From Hyphomicrobiales bacterium (lineage in GTDB: Bacteria; Pseudomonadota; Alphaproteobacteria; Rhizobiales; Rhizobiaceae), in the NCBI GenBank assembly GCA_900472295.1, contig UCIA01000002.1, positions 248,001-312,000 of the forward strand: a stretch of 64,000 nt of DNA, given 5' to 3'. A program made the position numbers and the translations under genes. Positions 27,005 to 36,291 of this stretch are shown here, in pieces; position 1 is the first letter of the stretch, and every line of letters starts with the position of its first letter. The notes under the pieces are model-generated. The model had not been told where the DNA came from. It did no database searches and was given only the letters and a program-made list of their open reading frames with translations.

Positions 27005-28612
27005 TCAGGTGCTACTGCCGTCGGTGTCGAGCGCTCGTCGCATGCGCCTGATGACCGCTGCGCGACTTCGTTCGTCGGCTGCGGCGCTGACCGCCTCGTT
27101 TACGTCCAGGAGAAGCTTTGATAGGTCATTGTGCCAGTCGAGGCGGGCTATCTTTTCCGGCTTCAGACGGCGGGGCTCGTTGACCTCGACAGGCAAACTA
27201 CGACCGGGGGTCAATTGGAAAGCATCGTCCAGCCTCGGGATGATGATCTTGTCGTCGGGTATCAGTCCCGCAAGCCTCCCACGCAGGCCGCCGAGTCCAG
27301 CCTCCTCTCCATGCGTCAAGAACACCTGCTGCTTCACCGGAGTTCGGGCCTTTAGCCAGGCGACCAGTTCGCTGGCGTCGGCGTGGCCGGAATAGAGGTC
27401 GAACAGGCTGATACGTGCCTTGACCTCGACTTCCTCACCTTGGATGCGCACGCGCTGCGCGCCGTCGAGCAGAATCCTCCCGAGCGACCCTTGGGCCTGG
27501 TATCCGGCCATCATCACAGTGGCGTTCCTGCGCCAGAGATTGGCCTTGAGATGATGGCGGATACGCCCCGCATCACACATGCCGCTGGCGGCGATCACCA
27601 CGAAGAAGCCGGTGAGGCGGTTGATCGCCTTGCTCTGTTCCACCGTCTCGGTGAAGCGCAGATCCTTCGAGTTGAGGGCCAAGCGTAGCACGTCACCCTT
27701 TTCGATCTCATGGGCATGGCGCTCAAAAATCGCACTGGCGCGTGTTGCCAGCGGCGAGTCAACGAAGACCGGGGCTGACGGCACCTCCCCCGCTTTCATG
27801 AGCAAATACAGATCGACCAGCAGTTCTTGCGTCCTCTCGACAGCGAATGACGGAATGATGAGCGGGCCGCCGGCCTCGGCGGCGCCACGCACGATGTCGC
27901 CGAGCTGGGATCGCCGCTGTTCGGGCGAGACGTCCGCCCGGTCGCGGTCGCCATAGGTCGATTCGCAGATCAGATAGTCGACGTCGGCAGGCCCCTCGGG
28001 ATCGGTTTGAAGCAGCTTGTGGCCTGGACCGATGTCGCCCGAAAACATGATGCGCAGCGGCGCATCATGTCGGTCGATCTGGAGCTCTACCGATGCCGAG
28101 CCGAGCAGGTGGCCGGCGTTCCAGAAGCGGGCGCGGAGGCCTTCGGCGACCGTGGTCCATTCGCCATATTCCAAAGCCCGGAACAAGGTCATGCACGCGG
28201 CCGCATCCTGCTGACCGTAGATCGGCTCGACGGGCGGGCGACCGCGCTGCGCGTTGCGACGGTTCAGGTGCTCTACCTCCATTTCCTGGATATGCGCCGA
28301 ATCCGGCAGCATGACCGAGCAGAGATCGATGGTGGCGCGGGTCGTATGGATCGGACCAGAAAAGCCCTGTTTGACCAGCTTCGGCAAAAGGCCGCTGTGA
28401 TCGATATGCGCGTGCGTCAGGATGACAGCGTCAATCGCGTCCGGGGGAAACGGGAATGCACCGTAATTCAATTCCCGCTCGGACTTCGACCCCTGGAACA
28501 GGCCGCAGTCGATGAGGATGCGCGAATGCGGCGTCTCGATCTCATAGCATGAGCCGGTGACGCCATGGGCTGCGCCGTGGAAACGCAGGATAGGATCCGT
28601 GTCGCCTCTCAT
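27005..28612 (-). CDS. metallo-beta-lactamase/beta-CASP ribonuclease-like protein
   Basis: Protein of 535 aa. The metal motif HAHIDHSG (about 66-73) follows an N-terminal FHGAAHGVTGSCYEI, and GDIGPGHKLL and a beta-CASP region with FVDSPLA and ASGMCDAGRIRHHLK follow. The C-terminal part has the Zn-dependent RNA-metabolising domain (GYQAQGSLGRILLDGAQRV, SGHADASELVAWL). Relatives are CPSF-type endo/exoribonucleases. It would process or decay RNA in the cytoplasm. Only 11 bp separate it from the upstream universal stress protein stop, so the two are cotranscribed. Substrate RNAs are unknown. Confidence 0.88.
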   Translation of the reverse strand: MRGDTDPILRFHGAAHGVTGSCYEIETPHSRILIDCGLFQGSKSERELNYGAFPFPPDAIDAVILTHAHIDHSGLLPKLVKQGFSGPIHTTRATIDLCSVMLPDSAHIQEMEVEHLNRRNAQRGRPPVEPIYGQQDAAACMTLFRALEYGEWTTVAEGLRARFWNAGHLLGSASVELQIDRHDAPLRIMFSGDIGPGHKLLQTDPEGPADVDYLICESTYGDRDRADVSPEQRRSQLGDIVRGAAEAGGPLIIPSFAVERTQELLVDLYLLMKAGEVPSAPVFVDSPLATRASAIFERHAHEIEKGDVLRLALNSKDLRFTETVEQSKAINRLTGFFVVIAASGMCDAGRIRHHLKANLWRRNATVMMAGYQAQGSLGRILLDGAQRVRIQGEEVEVKARISLFDLYSGHADASELVAWLKARTPVKQQVFLTHGEEAGLGGLRGRLAGLIPDDKIIIPRLDDAFQLTPGRSLPVEVNEPRRLKPEKIARLDWHNDLSKLLLDVNEAVSAAADERSRAAVIRRMRRALDTDGSST

Positions 28613-28623
28613 CTCGCCACGAC

Positions 28624-29460
28624 CTAGTGCGACAGGAGGACTGGCAGGCGCAGATCCGCGAGAATACCTTCGGTGGCACCGCCAAGCACGAAGTCCCTGA
28701 CGCGGGAGTGGCCGTATCCACCCATGACAAGCAGGTTGCCGCCGATCTTGAGAGCATGCTCTTGAAGCGCTGTTCCGATTGAACTGTCGCCTGCCTGGAT
28801 AGAGACAGCCTCGGCCACCAGACCACGCGTCCTCAAGCCCAGCGCAAGGCGCTCGCCGATGCCCTGTCCCGGAAGCGGCTTTTCGTCGGTCACGGTGACA
28901 ACGGTGATCATCGAGGCACGTTCGAGAAAGGCCCGCGCGTCGGCAACCGCCCTTGCGGCCACTCGGCTGCCGTCCCAGGCGATAACGACATGTCCAAGCA
29001 CCCCAACGTCCGTGGAGTCGGGAAGAAGCAGGGTCGGTCGACCCGAGCCGAACAATATCGCCTCGGCTAACATTCGCGCCGCCAGGTTGTCCGGCGCCCA
29101 GCCGACCAGGCAGACATCGAAATAGCGCGAGTGCTTCGCGGCAACATCGCCCATCAAGGCCGGTGGTGCGGTCAACTCCTGCGTGGTGAGGGTCACACCG
29201 GCGCGCGCGGCCTCTTGGTTAATTGCATCGAGCAGAGCTTGACCGCGCTTGCGACTGGTCGCCTCGGCCTCTTGTATCTTGTAGGGAAGGTCCAGCAAAT
29301 AATTTGAAAGCGCGTTCGAAACGTCGGGAATGTCGACGTCGATGGCAACGGCGTGCAGCGCCGCGTCGATTTTCTTGACGACAGTGACCGCGTTCGCCGC
29401 GATTTTCGCGGAGTTCCCGTCTGGGTAGGTTGCCAGGGACAGAGATGCCATCAGTTTCAT
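28624..29460 (-). CDS. double-domain universal stress protein
   Basis: Protein of 278 aa starting MKLMASLSLATYPDG, with two UspA folds; the second holds the nucleotide motif MGGYGHSRVRDFVLGGATEG. ATG 29460 is preferred over ATG 29475 because GGAGG lies 8 bp before it. It heads a minus-strand run Usp, beta-CASP nuclease, cation ATPase, and perhaps xfp-ackA. A weaker FixK-type site lies at 29539-29552. This is the third Usp of the same double-domain kind in the first 30 kb; their C-terminal motifs are nearly alike, which suggests paralogues. Confidence 0.87.
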   Translation of the reverse strand: MKLMASLSLATYPDGNSAKIAANAVTVVKKIDAALHAVAIDVDIPDVSNALSNYLLDLPYKIQEAEATSRKRGQALLDAINQEAARAGVTLTTQELTAPPALMGDVAAKHSRYFDVCLVGWAPDNLAARMLAEAILFGSGRPTLLLPDSTDVGVLGHVVIAWDGSRVAARAVADARAFLERASMITVVTVTDEKPLPGQGIGERLALGLRTRGLVAEAVSIQAGDSSIGTALQEHALKIGGNLLVMGGYGHSRVRDFVLGGATEGILADLRLPVLLSH

Positions 29461-29538
29461 CAGAATCGCCTCCATTGCTGCAAAGGCCGAAAGGCCATCG
29501 TTTGCAACATCTTGTAGTCACAATGGACGCGACCAGCT

Positions 29539-29552
29539 TTGACCCAGCGCAA
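29539..29552. promoter_or_regulatory. possible FixK-type box
   Basis: TTGACCCAGCGCAA fits TTG(A/C)-N6-(T/G)CAA but lacks the ATCAA half, so it is weaker than the other nine. It lies 79 bp before the stress-protein ATG at 29460 (minus strand). Confidence 0.45.
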
Positions 29553-30242
29553 ATGCGACCCCTCCATAGCGAATTCGTAATTCGCAGCTTCATCGATCTC
29601 GGGGAGTTCGAAGGGATTCGAGTTTCTGACCCCGTAGTTAGATGGCCAAAATCGCTCACGCGTAGGAACGGTGCCTGAACCGGCGGTTCAATGAGCGGGG
29701 GGAAAGGCGGTAAGGCGGTAACGCTCTTCTGACTCGAACCCCCGATGGTGAGCGGACGCCTCCATGATCAGGTCTGTCCCACGGCCTAGCCGGACGTGCC
29801 AATCTCCTTCATCAGCACGTGTATTCGGCTGGAGGAGTAAGACAGAAAGTTCGAAAAGCTTCCAAGAACCCCAGGCAAACTGGACGCCGCGGCGGATGAT
29901 GAGGTTCACTGATACCCGGCGAACATCCGCATTGGAGCGGTCAATATCGTCGGCAGAAGAGCGTCCGAGAAGGGCTGTCGGCGGCTCCGTGTGGGAACGA
30001 AAAAAGAAGAGAAGCAGAACTTTCGTGTGCAGTTTTTGCACACAAACCCTCATAAACATTTGATTTTATTTATCTATCTTCCCCATCCATCGTGGGGGCG
30101 ACCGAAATACGGACGTTTTTGTAGTCATTCTCAGGCATTGGTGGTGACTTTTTGCCGCTGCAAAGGGTTCGACTTGCCGCTCACATAAGCGAGTTCGCGG
30201 CGTTTTCCTACCCGCGGGCGCGGCACCTGCCTTTCGGCCGCC
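29553..30242. other. long intergenic region, no convincing gene
   Basis: About 690 bp with open frames on both strands (29764-30063 plus, 29688-30059 minus), neither with recognisable protein features. From about 30000 to 30120 it turns A/T-rich, unlike the rest of the window, with a perfect hairpin GTGTGCA-GTTTT-TGCACAC at 30025-30043 and a second short stem CCCCATCCATCGTGGGG near 30080. It could hold a promoter or a small RNA, but nothing decides this. Confidence 0.4.
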
Positions 30243-30401
30243 TCAGCCGGCTCTTCTGTCGAGATAGGTGTAGACGCCGGCCCCGATGGCGACCGCGCCT
30301 ACCGTAATGACGATCGATGGCGCGCCCATCAGGCTGGCGAGGACCGCCCAGATCAGGGCGATGACGATGGCGCCGAGCGTTCCCAAAATCATTTTTGTCA
30401 C
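30243..30401 (-). CDS. small hydrophobic membrane protein, 52 aa
   Basis: Frame of 53 codons starting GTG 30401 with GGAGGGG seven bases upstream (ATG 30392 is the alternative). The product begins VTKMILGTLGAIVIALIWAV and ends with a basic TYLDRRAG. Two hydrophobic stretches (about 4-24 and 29-46) are separated by MGAPS, making a hairpin membrane protein or one long segment. The strong ribosome site and clean hydrophobic pattern argue that it is real. No family is recognised. It lies in the gap between the low-O2 island and the sugar cluster. Confidence 0.6.
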   Translation of the reverse strand: MTKMILGTLGAIVIALIWAVLASLMGAPSIVITVGAVAIGAGVYTYLDRRAG

Positions 30402-30589
30402 TGCCTACCCCTCCACGTTCGGACCGTCCGTGGATTGGTCGTCAGCCACCGGTCATGCGAAATGCCGCATGAAAGCACAGTGTAGCCCATGAGGTGAAGG
30501 GCAGCCGGGCAAAGGCTGCGCCGGCGCGACAATTCAAGCCGACGCTGCCTCGGCGCAATGTCTTAAAACGCCAATAGCCGATAAGACGC

Positions 30590-30892
30590 CTAGCGTCTCA
30601 GCGCGTAGACTTCCGCCATGCTTTCGCCGCCCATCGGCAACGCCATGTCGTCGTCGAGCAGGCGGGTGATGCGGGCAAAGCCCGTAAACGCCTTCCTGGC
30701 TTCTTCGGCCGACATCCGGCCCGACATAGCTGCGGAACAGCAATTCACCGCGCATTGGTAGACCGGTCCACGCCGTCCAGACGGCCATTTCTGCAGAAAG
30801 ACCATCGCTTCGGCAACGCTATCGACTTCTTCGACGGGGTGTCCCTGCCCGCGCGCAATGCGCACCGGCGTAAAGAAATGCAAGCGATCCAT
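30590..30892 (-). CDS. DUF982 domain protein
   Basis: Protein of 100 aa starting MDRLHFFTPVRIARGQGHPV, with DSVAEAMVFLQKWPSGRRGP and SAEEARKAF, the pattern of the short DUF982 family found in many copies in rhizobia. Its function is unknown. ATG 30892 follows GGGAGAG nine bases upstream; the longer reading from 30928 begins in the leader. It is monocistronic and divergent from the glycosyltransferase. Two adjacent cysteines (NCCSA) are present in the middle. Confidence 0.75.
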   Translation of the reverse strand: MDRLHFFTPVRIARGQGHPVEEVDSVAEAMVFLQKWPSGRRGPVYQCAVNCCSAAMSGRMSAEEARKAFTGFARITRLLDDDMALPMGGESMAEVYALRR

Positions 30893-31098
30893 TTTGTTCT
30901 CTCCCTGGTCGGCCGCAGTGCGAACCAACCCAACAAAATTCGCGGATTGCCATTTGGTTCCCGGAAAAATCAGGCTCGATGCAAAAAAGTTGCAGGGTGA
31001 GGACCCGGCGTCACTGGGCGTTACCGCTTTTGTCCGGAACGATAGGCCGGCTGATGCATTTCGCTCTCGTGTTCGCCTCTTGAGGGACAGTTCAAACC

Positions 31099-32160
31099 AT
31101 GCGCATAGCCCATGTCGCCCCCTTGCACGAATCCGTGCCGCCCCGGCTCTATGGCGGCACCGAACGGATCGTTTCCTACCTGACCGAAGGGCTGGTAGAG
31201 CTTGGCCATGAAGTGACGTTGTTTGCCAGCGGCGACAGCCAGACGTCAGCTAGGCTGATACCGGGCCGCGAGCGCGCGCTGCGCCTCGATCCTCGTCCGC
31301 TCAAATCGGATACAGCGGCCCATCTTGCGATGCTCGCCGATGTCAGGAATTGCGCTGATGAGTTTGATATCATTCATTTTCATCTCAGCCATTTCCTGCA
31401 TTTCTCTTTCTTCGAGACCATGCCTGACAAGACGGTGACGACACCGCACGGCCGGCTCGATTATGTCGATCTGGCGCCAGCCTATGAGCGCTTTCCACGC
31501 TTTCCCTTGATCTCCATCTCGCGCAGCCAGAGAAGCGGGCTCGCCAATGCCAACTGGCTAGCGACCATTCATCACGGGCTGCCGACCGGCCTCTACAAGC
31601 CGACATTCGAACCGGCGGCGGATGAGCCATATCTTGCCTTCCTTGGCCGGCTTTCGCGAGACAAGCGGCCGGACCGCGCCATCGACATTGCCTTGCGCTC
31701 CGGCATGAAGCTCAAGCTGGCGGCCAAGATCGGCGACGATGACCGCGCCTACTTTCACGAGACGATCGAGCCGCTGATCGATGGCGACCGCATCGACTAT
31801 GTCGGCGAGATCGCCGAGGACGAGAAGGCGAAATTCCTCGGCAATGCGGCAGGCCTCCTGTTTCCAATCGACTGGCCCGAGCCCTTCGGCCTTGCCGCGA
31901 TCGAGGCGATGGCCTGCGGCACGCCGACCATCGCATGGAATTGCGGTGCACTGCCTGAAGTGATCGACCACGGCGTCACCGGCTTTATCGTCGATTCGCG
32001 TGACGCTGCGGTCGCCGCCGTACCGGCCTTGCTTCAACTCGACCGGCGCCAGGTTCGCGCCGTCTTCGAAAAGCGGTTTTCCGCCAACAGGATGGCCCGC
32101 GATTACCTCGCTGCTTATGCGCGCCTCATCGGCACTCAGACCGAAGCTAGGGCATCGTGA
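31099..32160 (+). CDS. GT4-family glycosyltransferase
   Basis: Protein of 353 aa with a GT-B fold: N-terminal MRIAHVAPLHESVPPRLYGGTERIV (nucleotide-sugar/acceptor loop), HFHLSHFLHF, then the C-terminal donor domain beginning YLAFLGRLSRDKRPDRAI and the E-x7-E motif in PEPFGLAAIEAMACG. This short GT4 type often lies beside glucosidase and trehalose genes. Donor and acceptor are unknown; a UDP- or ADP-glucose role in a storage glucan or compatible solute is possible. It is followed 41 bp later by the debranching-like enzyme, so they probably form an operon. Confidence 0.85.
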   Translation: MRIAHVAPLHESVPPRLYGGTERIVSYLTEGLVELGHEVTLFASGDSQTSARLIPGRERALRLDPRPLKSDTAAHLAMLADVRNCADEFDIIHFHLSHFLHFSFFETMPDKTVTTPHGRLDYVDLAPAYERFPRFPLISISRSQRSGLANANWLATIHHGLPTGLYKPTFEPAADEPYLAFLGRLSRDKRPDRAIDIALRSGMKLKLAAKIGDDDRAYFHETIEPLIDGDRIDYVGEIAEDEKAKFLGNAAGLLFPIDWPEPFGLAAIEAMACGTPTIAWNCGALPEVIDHGVTGFIVDSRDAAVAAVPALLQLDRRQVRAVFEKRFSANRMARDYLAAYARLIGTQTEARAS

Positions 32161-32201
32161 AGACGAGATGCTTCAAGCGCCAGAAAAGAGATCTGTAACG
32201 A

Positions 32202-34364
32202 ATGACTGAACTTGACGAGCGCAAGCTCGACCCCGCCGTGGCTCTTGCCTCCCTGGACGAAACCGCGCCGCGCGAGCCACATCGGCTGTTCGCCCTCAAA
32301 CAGGGCGACTGTTTTGTGGTGGCCAATGCCTATGGCGACATCAGGGGCGCCGGCGACGGCTTCTTCCGTGATGATACGCGCGTGCTGTCGGATTTCCGGC
32401 TGACCGTCGGCGGCCGGCAGACATCGCTGCTCGGCGCCTCGCTCAGCCAGGACAATGTGCTGTTCACCAGCAACCTGACCAACCTGCCGATGCAGAGCGT
32501 CGGCGGCCGCGACATCCCCCAAGGCGCAATCCATATCGAACGCGTCAGGCTGCTGTGGCAGGACCGGTTGTTCGAACGCATCACCCTGTCCAACTACAGC
32601 CAGGAGCATTCGGCGATCCGCATCTCCCTGCACTTCGCCGCCGATTTCCGCGACATGTTCGAAGTGCGCGGCTCGACCAGGCCAAGACGCGGCAACGCGC
32701 ATCCGCCCGAAATTGACGCCACCTCCGTGCTGTTGCGTTACGACGGGCTGGATGCCGTGACGCGCGTATCGGCGATAGCGTTCTCGCAGGCGCCGGACCA
32801 GTTGAGTTCGGACCGCGCGGATTTTCTGATCGCGATCACCAAGCGCAGCAGCAAGGTGCTCTATGTCGAGGTCGGTCCGGAACTGGCCGACCTGCCCGAC
32901 CGCGATCGCTTCCGGGCTGCTGCCGCGCGCGCCCGCTTCGGCATGCGGGCCAAGCGCCGCCATGGCGCCACCGTGCACAGTTCGGGCCGTGTCTTCAACG
33001 ACTGGGTCGAACGTGCCCGTGCCGATGTGGCGCTATTGACCACCGAGCTGTCGACCGGCCCCTACCCCTATGCCGGCATTCCCTGGTTTTCGACCGCCTT
33101 CGGCCGCGACGGCGTCATCTCGGCGCTGCAGATGCTGTGGCTTAACCCCGGACTGGCGCGCGGCGTGCTCACCTTCCTCGCCCAGCATCAGGCGACCGAG
33201 ACGTCGCCGTTCAGCGACTCGCAGCCCGGCAAGATCATGCACGAGACGCGCAAGGGCGAGATGGTGGCGCTGCAGGAGTTGCCCTTCGGCCGCTACTATG
33301 GCGGCGTCGACACCACGCCGCTCTACATCCACCTCGCCTGCGCCTATGCCGAGCGCACCGGCGACATGGACTTCATCGCCAGCCTGTGGCCGTCGCTTAC
33401 AGCCGCCGCCGAATGGGTTGAGGAAGCGAGCCGGGCGACCGGCTTCGTCACCTACCAGCGCGCCGCCGAATCCGGCCTCGCCAACCAGGGCTGGAAGGAC
33501 AGTTTCGACTCGGTCTTCCACGCCGACGGGCGCATTCCCAAGGGGCCGATCGCGCTGGTCGAGGTCCAGGGCTATGTCTTTGCCGCTTTCCGGGGCCTTG
33601 CGGCTCTCGCACGCCGCCGCGGCGAGTTCGCGCAGGCAGAGCATTGGGAAAACCGCGCCGAAGAGATGCGGATCGCCGTCGAGCGCGACTTCTGGGTCGA
33701 AGAGCTCGGCTTCTATGCGCTTGCCATCGACGGCGCCGGCGAACCCTGCAAGGTGCGGACCTCCAATGCCGGGCACCTCCTCTATGTCGGGCTGCCCGAG
33801 CCGGGACGAGCGAAAATGGTCGCCGACCAGCTGCTTTCGGCGTCGTTCCAGTCCGGCTGGGGCGTGCGGACGCTGGCCGATGATGCGGTGCTGTTCAACC
33901 CGATGTCATACCACAACGGTTCGATCTGGCCGCATGACACGGCCCTGTGCGGCGCTGGCCTGGCGCGTTTTGGCGAACGCGACAACGTGGTGCGGCTGAT
34001 GAGCGGCACGTTCGAATCGGCCGTGCATTTCAACATGCGGCTGCCGGAGCTGTTCTGCGGCTTCACCCGCTCGGTCGGCGAAGCGCCGATCGCCTACCCG
34101 GTCGCCTGCTTGCCGCAGGCGTGGTCGGCGGGTTCGGCCTTCATGCTAATGCAGGCCTGCCTCGGCCTGGAAATCGATGGCTGGAACGGCGAAATCCACG
34201 TCACGCGGCCGAGGCTGCCGATCGGCATCGACACGCTGACGCTCAGGCATCTGGGCGTTGGCGATAAGAAGGTCGACCTGACCTTCCAGCGCGTAGGCGA
34301 CCGTGTCGTGGCCTTTCTCGCCGACCGCCATGAAGGGCTGGTTCCGCTCATCGTGCGAAGCTGA
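32202..34364 (+). CDS. glycogen debranching-like amylo-alpha-1,6-glucosidase
   Basis: Protein of 720 aa. The N-terminal domain (about 25-225) has DGFFRDDTRVLSDF, typical of the GDE N-terminal module. The catalytic (alpha/alpha)6 barrel (about 270-690) has PWFSTAFGRDGVISALQMLW, DTTPLYIHLACAYAERTGD and QGWKDSFDSVFHADG, holding the acidic residues of the GH15/GH63-like amylo-1,6-glucosidases. It likely acts in the cytoplasm on alpha-glucans or alpha-glucosides. No signal peptide is seen. It lies between the GT4 gene and otsA-otsB, which suggests glucan-to-trehalose conversion, though the substrate is not shown. Confidence 0.85.
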   Translation: MTELDERKLDPAVALASLDETAPREPHRLFALKQGDCFVVANAYGDIRGAGDGFFRDDTRVLSDFRLTVGGRQTSLLGASLSQDNVLFTSNLTNLPMQSVGGRDIPQGAIHIERVRLLWQDRLFERITLSNYSQEHSAIRISLHFAADFRDMFEVRGSTRPRRGNAHPPEIDATSVLLRYDGLDAVTRVSAIAFSQAPDQLSSDRADFLIAITKRSSKVLYVEVGPELADLPDRDRFRAAAARARFGMRAKRRHGATVHSSGRVFNDWVERARADVALLTTELSTGPYPYAGIPWFSTAFGRDGVISALQMLWLNPGLARGVLTFLAQHQATETSPFSDSQPGKIMHETRKGEMVALQELPFGRYYGGVDTTPLYIHLACAYAERTGDMDFIASLWPSLTAAAEWVEEASRATGFVTYQRAAESGLANQGWKDSFDSVFHADGRIPKGPIALVEVQGYVFAAFRGLAALARRRGEFAQAEHWENRAEEMRIAVERDFWVEELGFYALAIDGAGEPCKVRTSNAGHLLYVGLPEPGRAKMVADQLLSASFQSGWGVRTLADDAVLFNPMSYHNGSIWPHDTALCGAGLARFGERDNVVRLMSGTFESAVHFNMRLPELFCGFTRSVGEAPIAYPVACLPQAWSAGSAFMLMQACLGLEIDGWNGEIHVTRPRLPIGIDTLTLRHLGVGDKKVDLTFQRVGDRVVAFLADRHEGLVPLIVRS

Positions 34365-34506
34365 GCCGATCAGATTTCAGCGGGAACCCATCGCAGCTTT
34401 GTGCGTTGCAAAATGAGAGGCTCGCAGTTGCAACAAGGCCGTCGGCGAGCCGGTTCAAAATTCGAAGCAAGAAGAATGGCCGCCCAAGGCGGAGATCGGC
34501 ATTTCA

Positions 34507-36291
34507 ATGACAAACTACGGCGTCGACCTGCTCTGGATCGCAATCCTGGCAAGCCTCGGCCTATCCGCGCTTGCCGTCTTCTTCTCGATATCCCGTCAAC
34601 GCTCCAGCCACGCAACGCCCGTCGCACGGCCAGCGGGTGAGGACGTGGCGGCGGAGGCGGCGCGCAAGGTCATGCGCGAGTTCGAGAAGAACGGTCAGTC
34701 CGCCGATGCGGCCATGGTGACATGGTCGCCCGAAACCTTGCGCAAGATCCTCGCCGACGATTTGCCGGACGCGCAGGTCATCGTGGTCTCGAACCGCGAG
34801 CCCTACATCCACAACACCAAGGATGACGGCGGCGTCGAATTGCTGGTGCCGGCCAGCGGGCTGGTGTCGGCGCTGGAGCCGATCACCCGCGCCTGCGGCG
34901 GCACCTGGATCGCCTATGGCGGCGGCACGGCCGACCGGCAGACGGTCGACAAGAATGACCGGGTGCAGGTACCGCCGGACAATCCGTCCTACACGCTGCG
35001 CCGGGTATGGCTGAGCGAAGACGAATATCAGGGCTACTATCTCGGCTTTGCCAATGAAGGGCTATGGCCGCTTTGCCATATCGCTTTCACCCGGCCGATT
35101 TTTCGCGCTTCGGACTGGGAAGCTTACGAAGCCGTCAACCGCAAGTTCGCCGATACGGTGGTGGCCGAAGCCCGCAACGAGCGACCGATCGTGCTGGTCC
35201 AGGATTACCATTTCGCGCTTTTGCCGCGCATGATCCGCGAGCGCCTGCCGGACGCGATCATCATCACCTTCTGGCACATCCCGTGGCCGAATTCCGAAGT
35301 CTACAGCATTTGCCCGTGGCGGGAGCGCATCCTCGAGGGGCTGCTCGGCAGCTCGATCATCGGCTTCCACACCCAGTTCCACGCCAACAATTTCACTGAA
35401 AGCGTCGACCGCTTCCTGGAAAGCCGCATCGAGCGCGCCGATGCGGCGATCTCCTATGGTGGCCAGACGACGCTGGTGCACGCCTACCCGATCTCCATCG
35501 AATGGCCGGCAGACCTGCTGAAAAAACTGCCCACTGTCGAGGAATGCCGCAGCCGCCTGCGCGACAGGTTCGGATTGAAGGCGGAGGTCAAACTGTGCGT
35601 CGGCGTCGAACGGCTCGACTACACGAAAGGTATTCTCGACCGCTTCCATGCGCTCGACGAATTGTTCAAGCGCCATCCCGAATGGATCGGAAAACTTGTC
35701 TTCCTGCAGATCGCAGCGCCAAGCCGCGGCACGCTGCCGGCCTACCAGCAATTGCACGACGAGTGCATGGCCTATGCCGACGACCTCAACCAGCGCTACG
35801 GGCAAGATGGTTATAGACCGGTCGTCATGGTGGCCGAACATCATTCGCAGGAACAGGTCTACGAGATCTATCGCGGCGCCGACATCTGCATGGTCACCAG
35901 CCTGCATGACGGCATGAACCTCGTCGCAAAGGAGTTCGTCGCCGCGCGCGACGACGAGCAAGGTGTGCTGCTGCTCAGCACATTCGCCGGGGCTTCGCGC
36001 GAACTGCTGGAGGCGCTGATCGTCAACCCTTACGACGCCGCGATGATGAGCGATGCCCTGCTGCAGGCGCTGACCATGTCGCCGGAGGAGCAGCGCGACC
36101 GTATGCGCCCGATGCGCGAAATGGTGCGCGACAACAACGTCTATCGCTGGGCCGGCAGCATGCTGCTTGATGCAGCCCGCCTGCGCAAGCGCGGCGACCT
36201 CGACCGTGCCACAGGCATGGCAGAGCGGCCTGCAAACACCGACAGCAACATCGTCTCGCTGATAGAACGGATGAGAAAGGTGGCGTCATGA
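34507..36291 (+). CDS. otsA: trehalose-6-phosphate synthase with N-terminal membrane anchor
   Basis: Protein of 594 aa, about 120 longer than typical OtsA. Residues 5-27 ([22 protein letters not shown]) form one membrane segment, then a linker to about 85, then the GT20 domain with VVSNREP (Ser95-Asn96-Arg97), [11 protein letters not shown], the [10 protein letters not shown] substrate loop and [15 protein letters not shown]. It makes trehalose-6-P from UDP-glucose and glucose-6-P. ATG 34507 is the only start that includes the anchor; an internal start near residue 88 cannot be excluded. The otsB start overlaps its stop by 4 bp (ATGA), so the two are translationally coupled. Confidence 0.88.
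   Translation: MTNYGVDLLWIAILASLGLSALAVFFSISRQRSSHATPVARPAGEDVAAEAARKVMREFEKNGQSADAAMVTWSPETLRKILADDLPDAQVIVVSNREPYIHNTKDDGGVELLVPASGLVSALEPITRACGGTWIAYGGGTADRQTVDKNDRVQVPPDNPSYTLRRVWLSEDEYQGYYLGFANEGLWPLCHIAFTRPIFRASDWEAYEAVNRKFADTVVAEARNERPIVLVQDYHFALLPRMIRERLPDAIIITFWHIPWPNSEVYSICPWRERILEGLLGSSIIGFHTQFHANNFTESVDRFLESRIERADAAISYGGQTTLVHAYPISIEWPADLLKKLPTVEECRSRLRDRFGLKAEVKLCVGVERLDYTKGILDRFHALDELFKRHPEWIGKLVFLQIAAPSRGTLPAYQQLHDECMAYADDLNQRYGQDGYRPVVMVAEHHSQEQVYEIYRGADICMVTSLHDGMNLVAKEFVAARDDEQGVLLLSTFAGASRELLEALIVNPYDAAMMSDALLQALTMSPEEQRDRMRPMREMVRDNNVYRWAGSMLLDAARLRKRGDLDRATGMAERPANTDSNIVSLIERMRKVAS

Noticed and set aside
29688-30063. Overlapping open frames on both strands in the 29.6-30.2 kb gap
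   Set aside because: Neither has a ribosome site, hydrophobic pattern or known motif; reported only as intergenic.
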